DNA of 64,000 nucleotides from Rhizophagus irregularis. Its lineage: Eukaryota; Glomeromycota; Glomeromycetes; Glomerales; Glomeraceae. The position numbers and the translations under genes are program-made. The stretch covers positions 434,001 through 498,000 of the forward strand of contig NC_089432.1 of NCBI RefSeq assembly GCF_026210795.1. Reading direction: 5' to 3'. Positions 24,401 through 37,539 of this stretch are shown one piece after another (position 1 is the first letter of the stretch; each line of letters starts with the position of its first letter). Under the pieces are notes generated by a model. It was not told the origin of the DNA, made no database searches, and saw only the letters and a program-made list of their open reading frames with translations.

Positions 24401-27400
24401 CCAATGAAAGGCTTTTTCTAAATTCTTTTTTGTTTCTTTTCCATTATAATAACACATGGCTAAATTAAACATTGCTACTTCATTACCATTTTCTACTACT
24501 TTTCTTTCTGTTCCTTCTCCATTTTCATAACATATGGCTAAATTATTCATTGCTTTTTTATCACCATTTTCTGCTGCTTTTTGATACCAATGAAAGGCTT
24601 TTTCTAAGTTCCTCTTTGTTCCTTCTCCATTTTCATAACATATGGCTAAACTACTCATTGCACTTTCATTACCATTTTCTGCTGCTTTTTGATACCAACG
24701 AAAGGCTTTTTCTAAATTCTTTTCCGTTCCTTCTCCATTTTTATAACAAATGGCTAAATTATTCATTGCATTAATATGACCATATTCTGCTGCTATTTGA
24801 TACCAACAAAAAGCTTTTTCTGAATTCTTTTCTATTCCTACTCCATCTTTATAACATATGGCTAAATTAAACATTGCTGTTTTATTACCATTTTCCGCTG
24901 CTTTTTTATACCAATGAAAGGCTATTTCAAAATTCTTTTCTGTTCCTTCTCCATTCTCGTAACATATGGCTAAATTATTCATTGCTTTTTTATTACCATT
25001 TTTTGCTGCTTTTTGATACCAATGAAAAGCTTTTTCTAAGTTCTTTTTTGTTCCTCTTCCATTTTCATAACATATGGCTAAATTATTCATTGCACCAATA
25101 TAACCATTTTCTGCTGCTTTTTGATACCAATGTAAGGCTTTTTCTAAATTCTTTTCTGTTCCTTTTCCATTTTCATAACATATGGCTAAATTAAACATTG
25201 CTTTTTTATTACCATTTTCTGCTGCTTTTTGATACCAATGAAAAGCTTTTTCTAAATTCTTTTCTGTTCCATCTCCATTTTCATAACATATGGCTAAACT
25301 ATTCATTGCATTTTCATTACCATTTTCTGCTGTTTTTTGATACCAACAAAAGGCTTTTTCTAAATTCTTTTCTGTTCCTCTTCCATTTTCATAACATATG
25401 GCTAAATTATTCATTGCTATTTCACTACCATTTTCTACTGCTTTTTGATACCAATGAAAGGCTTTTTCTAAATTCTTTTCTGCTCCTTTTCCATTTTCGT
25501 AACATATGGCTAAATTAAACATTGCATCAATATAACCATTTTCTGTTGCTTTTTGATACCAGTGAAAGGCTTTTTCTAGATTCTTTTTTGTTCCTTCTCC
25601 ATTTTTATAACATATGGCTAAATTAAACATTGCTACTTCATTACCATTTTCTGCTGCTTTTTGATACCAATGAAATGCTTTTTCTAAATTCTTTTCTATT
25701 CCTTTTCCATTTTTATAACATATTGCTAAGCTATTTATTGCATTAATATGACCATTTTCTGCCGCTTTTTGATACCAACAAAAGGATTTTTCTAAATTCT
25801 TTTCTGTTCCTTCTCCATTTTCATAACATATGGCTAAACTATTCATTGCATTAATATGACCATTTTCTGTTGCTTTTTGATAACAATGAAAGGCTTTTTC
25901 TAAATTCTTTTCTGTTCCTTCTCCATTTTTATAACATATGGCTAAGCTATTTATTGCATTAATATGACCATTTTCAGCCGCATTTTGATACCAACAAAAG
26001 GCTTTTTCTAAATTCTTTTCTGTTCCTTCTCCATTTTTATAACATATGGCTAAATTATTCATTGCTTTTTTATTACCATTTTCTATTGCCTTTTGATACC
26101 AATGAAAGGCTTTTTCTAAATTCTTTTCTGTTCCTTCTCCATTTTCATAACTATTGGCTAAATTATTCATTGCACTTTTATCACCATTTTTTGCTGCTTT
26201 TTGATACCAATGAAAGGCTTTTTCTAAATTCTTTTCTGTTCCTTCTCCGTTCTCATAACATATGGCTAAATTATTCATTGCTATTTCATTACCATTTTCT
26301 ACTGCTTTTTGATACCAATGAAAGGCTTTTTCTAGATTCTTTTTTGTTCCTTCTCCATTTTTATAACATATGGCTAAATTAAACATTGCTACTTCATTAA
26401 CATTTTCTGCTGCATTTTGATACCAATGAAAGGCCCTTTCTAAATTCTTTTCTGTTCCTCTTCCATTTTCATAACATATGGCTAAATTAAACATTGCTAC
26501 TTCATTAACATTTTCTGCTGCTTTTTGATACCAATGAAATGCCTTTTCTAAATTCTTTTCTGTTCCTCTTCCATTTTCATAACATATGGCTAAATTATTC
26601 ATTGCTTTTTTATCTCCATTTTCTGCTGCTTTTTGATACCAACAAAAGGCTTTTTCTAAATTCTTTTCTGTTCCTTTTCCATTTTCATAAAATATGGCTA
26701 AACTATTCATTGCATTAATATGACCACTTTCTGTTGCTTTTTGATACCAACAAAAGGCTTTTTCTAAATTCTTTTCTGTTCCTTCTCCATTTTTATAACA
26801 TATGGCTAAACTATTCATTGCATAAGTATAACCATTTTCTGCTGCTTTTTGATGCCAATGAAAGGCTTTTTCTAAATTCTTTTCTGTTCCTTTTCCATTT
26901 TTATAACATATGGCTAAATTATTCATTGCTTTTTTATCTCCATTTTCTGCTGTTTTTTGATACCAACAAAAGGCTTTTTCTAAATTCTTTTCTGTTCCAT
27001 TTCCATTTTCATAAAATATGGCTAAACTATTCATTGCATTAATATGCCCATTTTCTGTTGCTTTTTGATACCAGCAAAAGGCTTTTTCTAGATTCTTTAC
27101 TGTTCCTTTTCCATTTTCATAACATATGGCTAAACTATTCATTGCATTAATATGACCATTTTCTGCTGCTTTCTGATACCAACAAAAGGCTTTTTCTAAA
27201 TTCTTTTCTGTTCCTTTTCCATTTTCATAACATATGGCTAAATTAAACATTGCTACTTCATTACCATTTTCTACTGCATTTTGATACCAATGAAAGGCTT
27301 TTTCTAGATTCTTTGCTGTTCCTTTTCCATTTTCATAACATATGGCTAAATTAAACATTGCATTAATATAACCATATCCTGCTGCATTTTGATACCAATG

Positions 27401-29641
27401 AAAGGCTTTTTCTAAATTAGTTTCTGTTCCTTTTCCATTTTCGTAACATATGGCTAAATTAAACATTGCTTTTTTATTTCCATTTTCTGTTGCTTTTTGA
27501 TACCAATGAAAGGCTTTTTCTAAATTCTTTTCTGTTTCTTTTCCATTATAATAAAATGTGGCTAAGTTATTCATTGCATTAATATGACCATTTTCTGCTG
27601 CTTTTTGATACCAATGAAAGGCTTTTTCTAAATTCTTTTCTGTTCCTTTTCCATTTTCGTAACATATGGCTAAATTAAACATTGCATTAATATGACCATT
27701 TTCTATTGCTTTTTGATACCAACAAAAGGCTTTTTCTAAATTCTTTTCTGTTCCTTTTCCATTTTCATAACATATGGCTAAACTATTAATTGCACTAATA
27801 TGACCATTTTCTTTTGCTTTTTGATACCAGCAAAAAGCTTTTTCTAGATTCTTTACTGTTCCTTCTCCATTTTCATAACATATGGCTAAACTATTCATTG
27901 CATTAATATGACCATTTTCTGCTGCTTTCTGATACCAATGAAAGGCTTTTTCTAAATTCTTTTCTGTTCCTTTTCCATTTTCATAATATATGGCTAAATT
28001 AAACATTGCAACTTCATTACCATTTTCTACTGCATTTTGATACCAATGAAAAGCTTTTTCTAGATTCTTTTCTGTTCCTTTTCCATTTTCATAACATATG
28101 GCTAAATTAAACATTGCATTAATATAACCATATCCTGCTGCTCTTTGATACCAATGAACGGCTTTTTCTAAATTAGTTTCTGTTCCTTTTCCATTTTCGT
28201 AACATATGGCTAAATTAAACATTGATACTTTATTACCGTTTTCTACTGCTTTTTGATACCAATGAAAGGCTTTTTCTAAATTCTTTTCTGTTCCTTTTCC
28301 ATTTTCGTAACATATGGCTAAATTAAACATTGCATTAATATGACCATTTTCTGTTGCTTTTTGATACCAACAAAAAGCTTTTTCTAAATTCTTTTCTGTT
28401 CCTTTTCCATTTTCATAACATATGGCTAAACTATTAATTGCACTAATATGACCATTTTCTGTTGCTTTTTGATACCAGCAAAAAACTTTTTCTAGATTCT
28501 TTTCTGTTCCTTCTCCATTTTCATAACATATGGCTAAATTATTCATTGCTTTTTTATCTCCATTTTCTGTTGCTTTTTGATACCAACAAAAGGCTTTTTC
28601 TAAATTCTTTTCTGTTCCTTCTCCATTTTTATAACATATGGCTAAATTATTCATTGCTTTTTTATCTCCATTTTCTGCTGCTTTTTGATACCAATGAAAG
28701 GCTTTTTCTAAATTTTTTTCTGTTCCTCTTCCATTTTCATAACATATGGCTAAATTATTTATTGCTATTTCATTACCATTTTCTACTGCTTTTTGATACC
28801 AATGAAATGTTTTTTCTAAATTCTTTTCTGTTCCTTCTCCATTTTTATAACATATGGCTAAATTATTCATTGCTTTTTTATCTCCATTTTCTGCTGCTTT
28901 TTGATACCAACAAAAGGCTTTTTCTAAATTCTTTTCTGTTCCTCTTCCATTTTCATAACATATGGCTAAATTATTCATTGCTATGTCACTACCATTTTCT
29001 ACTGCTTTTTGATACCAATGAAATGTTTTTTCTAAATTCTTTTCTGTTCCTTCTCCATTATAATAACATATGGCTAAATTATTCATTGCTTTTTTACTAC
29101 CATTTTCTGCTGCTTTTTGATACCAATGAAAGGCTTTTTCTAAATTCTTTTCTGTTCCTTCTCCATTTTTATAACATATGGCTAAATTAAACATTGCATC
29201 AATATAACTATTTTTTGCTGCTTTTTGATACCAATGAAAGGCTTTTTCTAAATTCTTTTCTGTTTCTTTTCCATTATAATAAAATGTGGCTAAGTTATTC
29301 ATTGCATTAATATGACCATTTTCTGCTGCTTTTTGATACCAATGAAAGGCTTTTTCTAAATTCTTTTCTGTTCCTTCTCCATTTTTATAACATATTGCTA
29401 AATTATTCATTGCATTAATATGACCATTTTCTGCTGCTTTTTGATACCAATGAAAGGCTTTGTCTAAATTCTTTTCTGTTCCTTTTCCATTTTCATAGCA
29501 TATGGCTAAACTATTCATTGCATTAATATGACCATTTTCTGCTGCTTTTTGATACCAATGAAAGGCTTTTCCTAAATTCTTTTCTGTTCCTTTTTCATCA
29601 TAATAACTATTAGCTACTAAATTACTAAGATTAGTTCCCAT
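21487..29641 (-). CDS. Giant Sel1-repeat protein fused to a TKL-like kinase
   Basis: Exon 1 (29641-22325) and exon 2 (22248-21487), joined over a 76-bp GT-AG intron, give about 2,690 residues. Residues 1 to about 2317 are about 64 Sel1/TPR-like units of exactly 36 residues (consensus core NLEKAFHWYQKAAENG). One unit near 24500 lacks 10 residues in frame. Then come a CNEC...CQQC zinc-ribbon-like motif, the QDFSKWTSKDEF linker, glycine loop (DKGGFGEIHKAIW), VILK lysine, catalytic loop HGDFHDGN, DLG and MAPEIL. Sel1 arrays act as protein-binding solenoids, so this may be a scaffold-kinase. Many relatives have far fewer repeats. The end at 21487 looks truncated by a 1-base loss: the next frame continues to about 21320 with the family's SHPQAYYTSR tail. 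Confidence 0.85.
22720..29600 (-). repeat. 108-bp tandem array encoding Sel1 units
   Basis: About 64 tandem units of 108 bp lie in a single open frame. Distinctive variants recur at exact multiples of the unit. The rare AATTAGTTTC variant occurs at 27415 and 28171 (756 bp, seven units), and the TGTTTCTTTT/TATAATAAAATGTGG unit at 27533 and 29261 (1,728 bp, sixteen units). This shows higher-order duplication of blocks. The regular antisense open frames over this array are by-products. Confidence 0.85.
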
Positions 29642-30765
29642 TTGGTTATTTTAGAAATTTATTTTATTGAAAAAAATTTTTTTGAAAAAAAATTTTATTT
29701 TTTTTCTTTATTTAATATACCATGAATTAGTTACTAAAAAGGGGTATATTTTACCAATAGTAGAAGTTACAATAAAAATGAATTTTTTTCGGGTCATTTT
29801 TTTTCCGATGCACTAATCTGCATCATACCAAATTCTAAAAAAAGTTTTGGTCCGATGTGTCAAATTTCACTGTGTTTCATACTTTCAATATAGTAGACAT
29901 ACGCAAAATTTCAAACAATTTATGTATTTTAATATCCTATTATTTAAATAAACTTAATAATTAAAAGCTCTATTTAAGTAGAATCTAAATAAAAAAGCTA
30001 ATTTAAGAACAAACAAGCTTAGTTTTTGAAAAATTTTAAGATTATTAGAAACATTTTTATCAGCATGTTCTTCAATGAAATTGGTAGGCAAATAAGTAGG
30101 TATGAATTGAATATTTTCACAAATAAAACTAATAAAACTTATTATATAGGTGTACAAAATCGTTATACTAATATAATTATAATAATTACATTCAATAGTA
30201 ATTTTCTTCTCAGAAATTTGACGATACATAGTATAATAAAATGATTATTATAAATTTAGAATCCTATTATACTCACGAATATACTTACAAATACACAAAT
30301 AGTATTAAAAAAATTTCTGGGTATCATAACTATCATATGCTTAAATTTAAATATATAAATTAAATCTATTTTTGATAAAAATTGATGTCAAAAGTTACAA
30401 TAAATGAATCCTAAATTTAGATTGGCCCATGTGCTATTACGTAATTCTAATTTTGTATATTAAAATTAAATTTGAAAAAAAAAATTTGAAAAATTTTAAT
30501 GGCAAATAAGATTGTAGGCATGTTTTATTATCCATAGACGTAAACAAACATAATGCAGATCAATGAAACATAGCCTGAAAAATAAAAATCAACGAAAATT
30601 TTTAATTTTAGTTAAAAACGGCGATAAAAATCCGCCATAACAAATACTGTAAATGTAAACAATAAAATGTAAAATATATGGTATTTTGAACTTGTCCATT
30701 TCTAATAAAATCATGACATTAGAATTATAATATATATTTTTTAACCATAATTGAGTCAACAAGCA
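29642..30765. repeat. Sel1-kinase upstream region, duplicated at 55918-57090
   Basis: From the first codons of the Sel1 gene upstream for about 1.1 kb, this region matches 55918 to about 57090 with small indels. Shared landmarks include CCCATTTGGTTATTTTAG, GTCATTTTTTTTCCGATGCA and a terminal AACCATAATTGAGT. It should contain the promoter of the Sel1 kinase. The small open frames at 29954-30244 overlap each other on both strands and look non-coding. Confidence 0.65.
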
Positions 30766-30769
30766 GTAA

Positions 30770-31560
30770 ATTCCAAACTGTGGGTAAGAGGAGTTGTTGA
30801 AATGGTTGTTGAACCAGTATTATTAGGATAAATAAGCGCATATCCTCCGTCCATCGCTGCAACCGTTTCAAGCGGGTGGCCTGTAGCCTGTAGGATATAT
30901 GTTCACAGTTTCTATAATCTTTTGTATTACTCCATTTTCATCGCTTAAAAAAGGAAATATTCGAATGTTAAAATTAATTTTTATCTTAGTTTTTATAATT
31001 AAAATTTAGAAATTTATTAGGATAAATTCATTTTAAATTTCTGTAAGGAATAACCAGTAGAATTTGTTGTAAGGAGTGGTTCGGATAAATCCATTATCAC
31101 GATGAACATTTAGCATGATGGAATCTTGACCTGGCTTCCATTATTTAGAAGTGATATTAACGTACGATGATCCCAGCATAATTTTACTATAAAGGAGCTA
31201 AGTATGTATTATTATTTATATATATTTAAAGAAATTTTATTTATTACCCGTGAATTACTCCATCTAAGTCGATAACCATTCCCCAATCATTATAAGTGAA
31301 AGGATTGTTTGTATCATCAGCTTCCACATAAGTTATTAACAAACAATTTTTTTTACGAGACAAAATCTGAGAGGATTTGCTTTTAGATATTTTGGAAGAA
31401 TATAAAAATTAAAAGATTGTATATTTAATGTATCTGAAGGAAAATCAAATCATTTAACAGTCGGTTCCATTGGGATAAATTGTACGAATAGATAAATATT
31501 CCTCAAATCACTGTAATTTGGAGGGATCTTTACGAACTATTCGAACGACTATAGTGTAGC
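30770..31560 (-). pseudogene. Decayed gene of an unnamed, probably secreted family
   Basis: Minus-strand fragments read coherently in short pieces: YTIVVRIVRKDPSK and IRTIYPNGTD near 31460-31560, WKPGQDSIMLNVHRDNGF near 31090-31150, then ETVAAMDGGYALIYPNN and STTISTTPLTH near 30785-30870. Frames shift and stops intervene. The DGGYALIY-type motif recurs in large repetitive, probably secreted proteins of Glomeromycotina. That is from memory and not certain. Confidence 0.35.
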
Positions 31561-34234
31561 TAACGTCACAATGCCACATGTGATGTCGTATCATTATAAC
31601 AATCTAAACTGAACATTCTAGGTATTTGTGCGGTTAAAGGTTGGGTTTCTTCAAAAATGATTGATGGTTTTACTCAATAAAATTATCGATAGAGATATAA
31701 AATTTGATATATGATTTAATTTCATTTTGAAATTTTTTTTAGAGTTGTAATAAATTGGGCAAGAAATAATTAAACTTTTTTTTTTTAAAAAAAAAGGTAA
31801 AAAGAAATTTGTTTTTTTAGGGTATCTTATGATTTTTTTTAGACTTTTAATGAAATTATTATTCTCATTTGTTATAATTTTTTTAAATTAAAAATAATAT
31901 GCACGTTGCTATTAAGCAGTAATAAATAATGGTTACATTTTATTATGCATAGGACTTACTTTTTTTTTACAATCAAAAACTTCAGATAATCTTTGAAGTC
32001 TCCAGTTACGTCACGACAATTTTGGAATCTTTGAATGAGTGAATTCAATTATTAAATTCTTTGACGATCAAGTTTGACTTTTTCGGAATCTTTGAATAAA
32101 CTTCCTATTGCGTGTTCCAAATATTTCTATAAAGGGTAAAAATTAAAACAAACGTATGAATAAAGGTTTTTTGCAATAATATTAATTAGTTTTTCTAATC
32201 CGTACTCCGACTATCTTTGAAATTTTTCATGAAAACAAATTTAGTAAATCTTAATTTACATAAATAAAAAGATTTTATATTCGTTTACACGTTCTTATGA
32301 TAAAATATTTTATTTGTTTCAAAGAAAATTTTTTTAGACATTAATGTAACTAATGTAACTTTTTGTAATATAATTTTTTTTTTATTAAAAAAAAAAATAT
32401 TTATACATCATGAATCAAATAATTTATCTCGAAATTATTTGACAATAAATATCCTTGCCGCAGTTATTGTATATTAAGGTTATTATTTGTTTTTTAACTG
32501 TAATGTTTTATTTATTACTATAAATAAATAAATATATAAATAAACATATATATATAGATACGACCGATACATTCGATAGCTTAATATAAATGTTTAATAA
32601 TAAACTTAATCAAACTTAATAAGTTTTATGTTACACAGCTTACGTTAAATTTGTTTCACTATTTTACAGTTCTTGACTCTGATAATCTGGAATAATTGAT
32701 ACGGGAAGAAGAGCCATAAAAAAAGTATTAACCAATTTACAATCATTAGAAGTTAATTACAAAAAAAAAAATTTCTTTACCATGTTTATTCATTAATCAA
32801 TTTCCTATTTCCTATATATTTTCTAAAGATTTCACCCATATCATCCCTGAATGGTGTAGAACACATTTTATTCATTACTCTTTTAAAAAAATTAATGCGC
32901 TCAAAAAATTCCGAGCTTATAAATTTGCTTACAGAGAAAAGTATACATTCTTTAGCCTCGTTACATTTATTTTTTTTTATTTATTTTTTTTTTTTGGCTT
33001 TTTTTTTTGCTTTTTGATATACTAAGTCCGTACTCCGATTTTCTCTAACCTTATTTTGAATTATTTTCTTTCAAAGATGTTGTGTCTACTACACAATGTA
33101 TCACAGTATGTACAGTATGTCGATCGTAGTTACATTATCATCTTGAATCTAACCACTTTTGAATTTTTAAACGATGTTGTGTCTACTACACAATGCATGT
33201 CGATCGTAACATCTTGTATCTAACCACTTGTGTTTACTGCATCAAATGATTGCTTTTCCGCTTGCATATCTATCAAATCCTTTTTTTTTTTTGTGATTAT
33301 TATTAAATTGATTTTTTTATTTTTAAATATTATTGGTTTTTTAATATTTGGTTATTTACTTAATTATTTATGGAATTTTCAATGAAATTCTTTTTATTGT
33401 TCGCTAGACTTTAATTATTTAGTTATGGAATTTTTCAATGAAATTCTTTTATTGTTGTAATTATTTTAGTCTAAATGAATACAATTATATTAATATACAA
33501 TAATATGATAAAAAAAAAACTTGTATCAAAACAAATAATTGACAAATTTTTAATGGGTGAAATGTTTGATGACTGAATTTAGAATCGGGATAGTGACGTA
33601 GGATCTAGTATACATTTTTTTTTTTGGTATTCCGATTTTGATGGAAAAAAACTAGATTATTTTTTATTGTTAAATAACATAAAGAATATTTTGTACAGTA
33701 CGCGTGTGTGTACCTTTAATCAAAGAAAAATCGAATGTGCGTGCCGTTATAAAAATACGATAGTTAATAATTATTTTTAATTTCTTTTAAATCTCTTTTA
33801 AATCATTTATTATTAATTAAAAGCTAAGAATATGATGAATGATGCGACTATAAAATCGACCGTAGAGTCTACTATAAATACTGGCCGAACTTATCATAGT
33901 GCGGGCTGAAATTAATAATCAAATCACGTGATATTGGGTGTAGGTTTAAAAGTACTTTTAAGTTTTTTACAAATCGTATGAAGAATTATTCTCTTTGTGA
34001 AATAACAATAACAATTTGTATGAAGAATAAAGTAAATAATTAATAAATACAGTTTTTATGTAAGAAATGTTATTTTTTATATGTATTTATTAGTAGTTAT
34101 TCAAATAATAATTAAATTGATCGAGTAATAAAAATTTAATCAAAATATAAAAGACAATACATAAGAGACTTAGTACCAACTTATTTATTTACATAAATTT
34201 GATTTTCTGGTAAGTTTGTATTTTATGTTGTGCC
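31561..34234. other. Long AT-rich intergenic region
   Basis: No gene supported. It contains a tandemly repeated segment at about 33075-33235, where GATGTTGTGTCTACTACAC occurs twice, each copy followed by a TCGATCGTA word and TCTAACCACTT. There are also homopolymer T runs near 32960-33010 and one CACGTG at 33925. Confidence 0.4.
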
Positions 34235-34440
34235 CAGTGTTGTCAGTGTTGTCACTTCATATATCCAAGTCCACTGGACCGTTTGTTCCACTTTAAGTCC
34301 GGTTATCAAAATTAATTCAGTCAAAGCAAATACAGTCATTTCATTCAATCCAGTATTATTCAGTCCAGTTCGGTACAGTAAATATAATGTAAAAATATTT
34401 TGCTGCATAAAAACATATTTTCAGTCCAGTGACAACACTG
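34235..34440. mobile_element. CAGTGTTGTCA-ended MITE, hAT-like
   Basis: The left end reads CAGTGTTGTCAGTGTTGTCAC (the first 9 bases repeated) and the right end GTGACAACACTG. Between them are several CAGTCCAGT/CCAGTCCAC words. CAGTG ends suggest hAT, but I could not find a convincing 8-bp duplication. The open frames across it on both strands are by-products. Confidence 0.4.
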
Positions 34441-34865
34441 GTTGGGATTTGCGTCAGATGATAACTGACGAGCATCAGACGATCAGATGTAAATTGATAC
34501 CTGACGCGTCACATGTTAAGGTATAATTATTAATCATTAAATAAGTATTATTTCATGGGAAGTTTCCCTTCCCAGGAAATAAATAATATTAATCCCTTGG
34601 AGCGTGTTCACTTATTAAATTTGACACGTGATTAACTATTTTAAATCTCTTTTTGATTATTTTTTTCTCACGCTTCTCTTTCCTCTCACACTTTCTCTTC
34701 TCATGTTTTCTCTTTCTTCTAATGTTCTTAAATTTTTCACATTATTTCTTATTAAATTTCACTTTTCATATTACTAAACTTGTTCTCCCTTTCTTATTAC
34801 TATTTTATTTTTAAATAAAAACAATGACCACATGATTTGTTTCATCAATCAAAGAGAAAATTTTA

Positions 34866-35932
34866 GAATTTCAGAATGCATCAAGAAATGTAAATACATA
34901 TAAATCTAACAAACAGTGGATAAGCTTATTTACGAAATTTCGTGAAGTTCATAGTTATTCAAATGATATTGTTGAACTGGATAACAAACCATTGTTTGAC
35001 CAGTTAGAACAATTTCTAGTTGAAATAAGAAAATCTAATGGTTAAGAATATAAAGCTTTTCACTTTGTGTCGGATTTTGTGCTATAGCACGAGAGATATC
35101 TGAAATATTTGAAAAAATTAGGGTTATAAACTTATTTGACACTTCTCAATTTAAGAGTTTACATAGACCTTCAGATGGTCATATTGAAATTTAATCGGAA
35201 TAATAACCAAAAACAATCAGATCAATTAGAATTGGTGAAATCACTACTGAAAATTTCTTGGATTTAATATTGAAATGGATGATGGTGGAATAAAGCTTGA
35301 GTTACCTAAGGAGCAGAGTGGATTAGTGATCCATATGCAGTATCTGGTATTAGTTTTATACCGCCTAATACTTTAGGAAATGTTATACTCCCGTTGCAGT
35401 TATTAAAAATACTTAACTAAACGTTCTAATAATGTTGAGAATGATTATTTCTTTGTATCAATCAATACTCCCAAAAAAATAGGTTATGGTGAATGGTACT
35501 TAACAAAAAAGCTAGGAAAAAGGCACATGACGCAATGATGCGTAATACACAGTGAAATTCGATATAATAGAACCCTCCGTTCTATTAGTAAAATTTGTCA
35601 AGAATCCGTTATATCAAGAAATCCGTTTAATATATCGGGTAAATTAATTATACTAGATTATGATAATCCGTTCCAGACCCCAATTCAGATATATCAAGAC
35701 TTTACTTATATTAAGGTTCCGGTATAACAAATTTCACTGTGTATATGTATTGATTCTGGGTTGGATTTTAAAGATCGTAGCATTACTAATCATTCAATGT
35801 ATTCATAATCTTGTTGAATCTGGTGTTATTCTTGATGAGTAGATGGCCTTTTCACGATATAAAAATCTGCTTATCAACATCAATCTATCAAACGTAAACG
35901 AGACAATGTTTCTCTTCTAATTCCTACTTAAA
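34866..35932 (+). pseudogene. Crypton-like tyrosine recombinase pseudogene, split by a MITE
   Basis: The N-terminal core-binding region is open and reads NVNTYKSNKQWISLFTKFRE to FLVEIRKSNG, ending in TAA near 35043. Frame-shifted pieces follow: ELPKEQSGLV near 35300, and SNNVENDYFFVSINT then GYGEWYLTKKLGK at 35430-35525. The C-terminal piece GLDFKDRSITNHS lies beyond the 194-bp MITE. Removing the MITE plus one TA gives a continuous frame across the join. The expected HxxR motif (NHSGR in relatives, from memory) reads NHSMY, so the arginine is lost. A Crypton/DUF3504-type recombinase is the best fit. The piece at 36043-36185 may be its last exon. Confidence 0.5.
35548..35741. mobile_element. 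Tc1/mariner-like MITE in the recombinase pseudogene
   Basis: The 194-bp element has inverted ends CACAGTGAAATT and AATTTCACTGTG and is flanked by TA on both sides (35546-35547 and 35742-35743). The host pseudogene frame is restored exactly by removing the element and one TA, which confirms the boundaries. Confidence 0.8.
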
Positions 35933-36042
35933 AACAGCACTAAAGGATTCAACCAACTATACAAATAAATTGGTATTTAAATAAACATTTGTTTTTAATT
36001 TTATTGTTCAGAACTAATCATTTGTTTGCTTTTTTTTTTAAG

Positions 36043-36223
36043 ATTTTCCAAAGAATCTGATTTAATTGGACAACATGACGAAAGTAGCATGATTGAAAAA
36101 GAGGAATCAGAAGATGACGATTTAAAATATCAAAAATTGAAAATTCTAAAGATTTCTGTAGAAAATTGTAGTAATATTATATATATTTGGGCAATATATA
36201 GAACGAAATTATTAGGCAATTAG
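36043..36223 (+). pseudogene. Acidic fragment, possible last exon of the recombinase
   Basis: After a T-rich tract ending TTTTTTAAG (a plausible acceptor), an open frame reads FSKESDLIGQHDESSMIEKE, an acidic run, then KISVENCSNIIYI and a stop at 36223. The ENCSN motif near the end resembles C-termini of fungal Crypton-like proteins that I recall. The assignment is weak. Confidence 0.25.
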
Positions 36224-36329
36224 TAATCAAATAAAATTTTTAAATAAAGTATGTCATTTAGTACTGAAATAAAAATAAAAGCGCAAATTGTTAAATTATT
36301 ATGATATTTTAAATAATACTTATAAAATT

Positions 36330-36449
36330 AGGGATTTCCCGGTTATCTATATGAAGACCGGGAAATAAATATGCGAAGATTCTCGGTCATAGTTATCACA
36401 TGAAAAATCAGAATGAAAGTAACTATGAGTGACACTTAGCGCGACAGGA
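36330..36449. repeat. Dispersed repeat, inverted copy of 17186-17318
   Basis: Starts AGGGATTTCCCGGTTATC and ends GCGACAGGA. It directly abuts the AATCGATT-rich element that follows. Confidence 0.55.
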
Positions 36450-36892
36450 GGGATTGGAATCAATTCCCATAATTAGAATCGATTTTAGAATCGACTAATC
36501 ACGATTAAATCATTTCTCAAATTTCGATTCTAAAATTTGATTTTCAATTTCGATTAATCATTTCTAATCGATTGTGCATCATTAAATTTGTGGCAGGAAA
36601 ATTTCCAATGATCAAAAGTTTAGTATATAAATCATTTGGTCATTAAGTTTTATGATTTTGCATTCAAAATAAAACGTTTATTGCACGAATAATCAGTGAT
36701 CGGCGGTAACTCTGGCCAAGCTTATAATTCCGGCCAGAATTAAAACTTTAGTATAACGCAAAGATCCTATGTCCCGTGACTTATAATCTTATAATTCTGG
36801 CCGGCACTATAGTTTCGATTTTTTATTAGATAATCGAGTTTAATCGATTCTGATCAAATTTTATTTTGGCGGAATCGATTCCAATCCCTAAG
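36450..36892. mobile_element. AATCGATT-rich foldback element
   Basis: Inverted ends GGGATTGGAATCAATTCC and GGAATCGATTCCAATCCC enclose about 440 bp rich in AATCGATTT and TCTAATCGATT words in both orientations. GGCCAGAATT/AATTCTGGCC pairs lie in the right half. There is no transposase and no clear TSD. A related fragment is near 14060-14150. Confidence 0.5.
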
Positions 36893-37536
36893 GGTTTAAT
36901 TTATTATCACATTAAAAATACGTAATCCTAAAATATCAAATTGATTAGACTTAAACTCATAGAAAACACTTCATTCAAAATTCTTTATAAATTACAAGTT
37001 ATGATTTCACCATAAATCAAATAAGTATAAAATTTTCATAATAATATGTGTAGTTTATTTATTTACTTATAGAATAAAAAATAATTTCATCAATAAAAAG
37101 TAATTATTATGTAATACTTGGTTGTGCTTTATCAATTTACATCTCACAACATATATATGAAATAAATTATTCAAGTACAAACTCTATTAATCAAAATAAA
37201 GGAATAAACAATATTTAAAATAAAAATTTTAATTATTGTAAAATATCAGATAAAGATCCATGTCTGCTCTTGTCAGGACTTAGGATTATCCGGGGTTATT
37301 AACTATCCGCCTAAATAAAATAATAAATCATTAAAATTTTCCAGTTAAGAATAAATAAACATATTAAATATTAATAATTCGTTATCTGTCATAGCAAAAA
37401 CACTTTTAAATTAAAAATTTTAATCGTGAGAATAAAGTGATTGTAAAACTTATTTCAATTTAATACAATCATATGATGACAAAACTTTATCGAATTATCC
37501 TATCACTCAATATAATATTATAATAAAGACAAAGAG
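36893..37536. other. Intergenic, no gene seen
   Basis: AT-rich sequence between two elements, no coding signal. Confidence 0.4.
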
Positions 37537-37539
37537 AAG

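Noticed and set aside
22720-29600. Regular 108-bp repeats that could look like a CRISPR array, and long plus-strand open frames over them
   Set aside because: The whole array is one minus-strand coding frame of Sel1 units with no unique spacers. The plus-strand frames are antisense by-products of low-complexity codons.
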